Of a stretch of DNA of 5,149 nucleotides, positions 5,068 to 5,149 are shown piece by piece (positions within the stretch are counted from its first letter, which is position 1; each line of letters begins with the position of its first letter). Source of the DNA: Sneathiella sp. (GTDB taxonomy: Bacteria > Pseudomonadota > Alphaproteobacteria > Sneathiellales > Sneathiellaceae); NCBI GenBank assembly GCA_002732675.1, contig NVRR01000015.1, positions 1 to 5,149 on the forward strand, written 5' to 3'. The notes under the pieces were generated by a model. That model was given only the letters and a program-made list of their open reading frames with translations. It did no database searches and was not told the origin of the DNA. The translations under genes and the position numbers were made by a program.

Positions 5068-5149
5068 AGCTTCCCTAAGGGGCGGGTGGTTTCGCCTGAT
5101 TACTCCGGTGTGTCCCCAGAAACAGATTGGTTTCGCTCGCCTGTATCCC
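5068..5149. other. Downstream intergenic edge, no clear gene
   Basis: These 82 bases hold no supported gene. TGGGGACA (5052-5059, inside the end of the receiver gene) and TGTCCCCA (5111-5118) form an 8-bp inverted pair about 51 bases apart. CCC-TAA-GGG near 5073-5081 is a minimal hairpin. Neither is followed by a T tract, so no terminator can be called. Confidence 0.4.

Noticed and set aside
5052..5118. TGGGGACA / TGTCCCCA inverted pair as a terminator of the receiver gene.
   Set aside because: The arms are 51 bases apart, one arm lies in the coding region and there is no T tract.

Overview
The window most likely comes from an alphaproteobacterium. The evidence is a PilZ protein next to a CheY-like regulator with a GPDRR linker, CtrA-like TTAA half-sites, and mixed base composition with an AT-rich intergenic stretch. 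The order cannot be fixed from sequence alone; a Rhodospirillales, Sneathiella or Kordiimonas type of lineage would fit. It holds eight genes I can support, one of them cut by the left edge. There are no RNA genes, insertion sequences or CRISPR arrays.

Left part (1-1681). The last 28 codons of a probable MarR-type regulator end in a stop codon that shares a CTAG with the stop of a convergent LysR-type regulator gene (84-977, minus strand). The LysR gene is divergent from an isochorismatase-family cysteine hydrolase gene (1079-1681). The 101-bp gap between them is rich in inverted TGCA/GCAG motifs and carries a stem-loop just ahead of the hydrolase ribosome binding site. This is the classic layout of a LysR regulator controlling a divergent enzyme gene and itself.

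Middle (1682-2285). An AT-rich gene-free stretch of 277 bp contains a 12-bp perfect palindrome. It is followed by a possible 60-residue single-pass membrane protein gene (1959-2141) and a 144-bp intergenic region with a motif that recurs later in the window.

Right part (2286-5067). Four genes on the plus strand form two overlapping pairs. The first pair is an unrecognised 183-residue acidic protein ending in a FliM-like DIDALFD tail, plus a secreted HExxH (HENEH) protein that starts inside the codons of that tail. The second pair is a PilZ c-di-GMP receptor and a CheY-like receiver protein with a helical C-terminal extension, joined by a TGATG stop/start overlap. A tandem 21-bp repeat carrying two TTAA-N7-TTGC sequences precedes the second pair. 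The same 11-mer (AACAATTCCTT) lies at nearly the same distance ahead of the first pair. I read the block as a candidate signalling module linking c-di-GMP, phospho-receiver signalling and possibly the flagellar switch or CheY, perhaps under CtrA. The domains and overlaps are seen directly. The functional link is inference.
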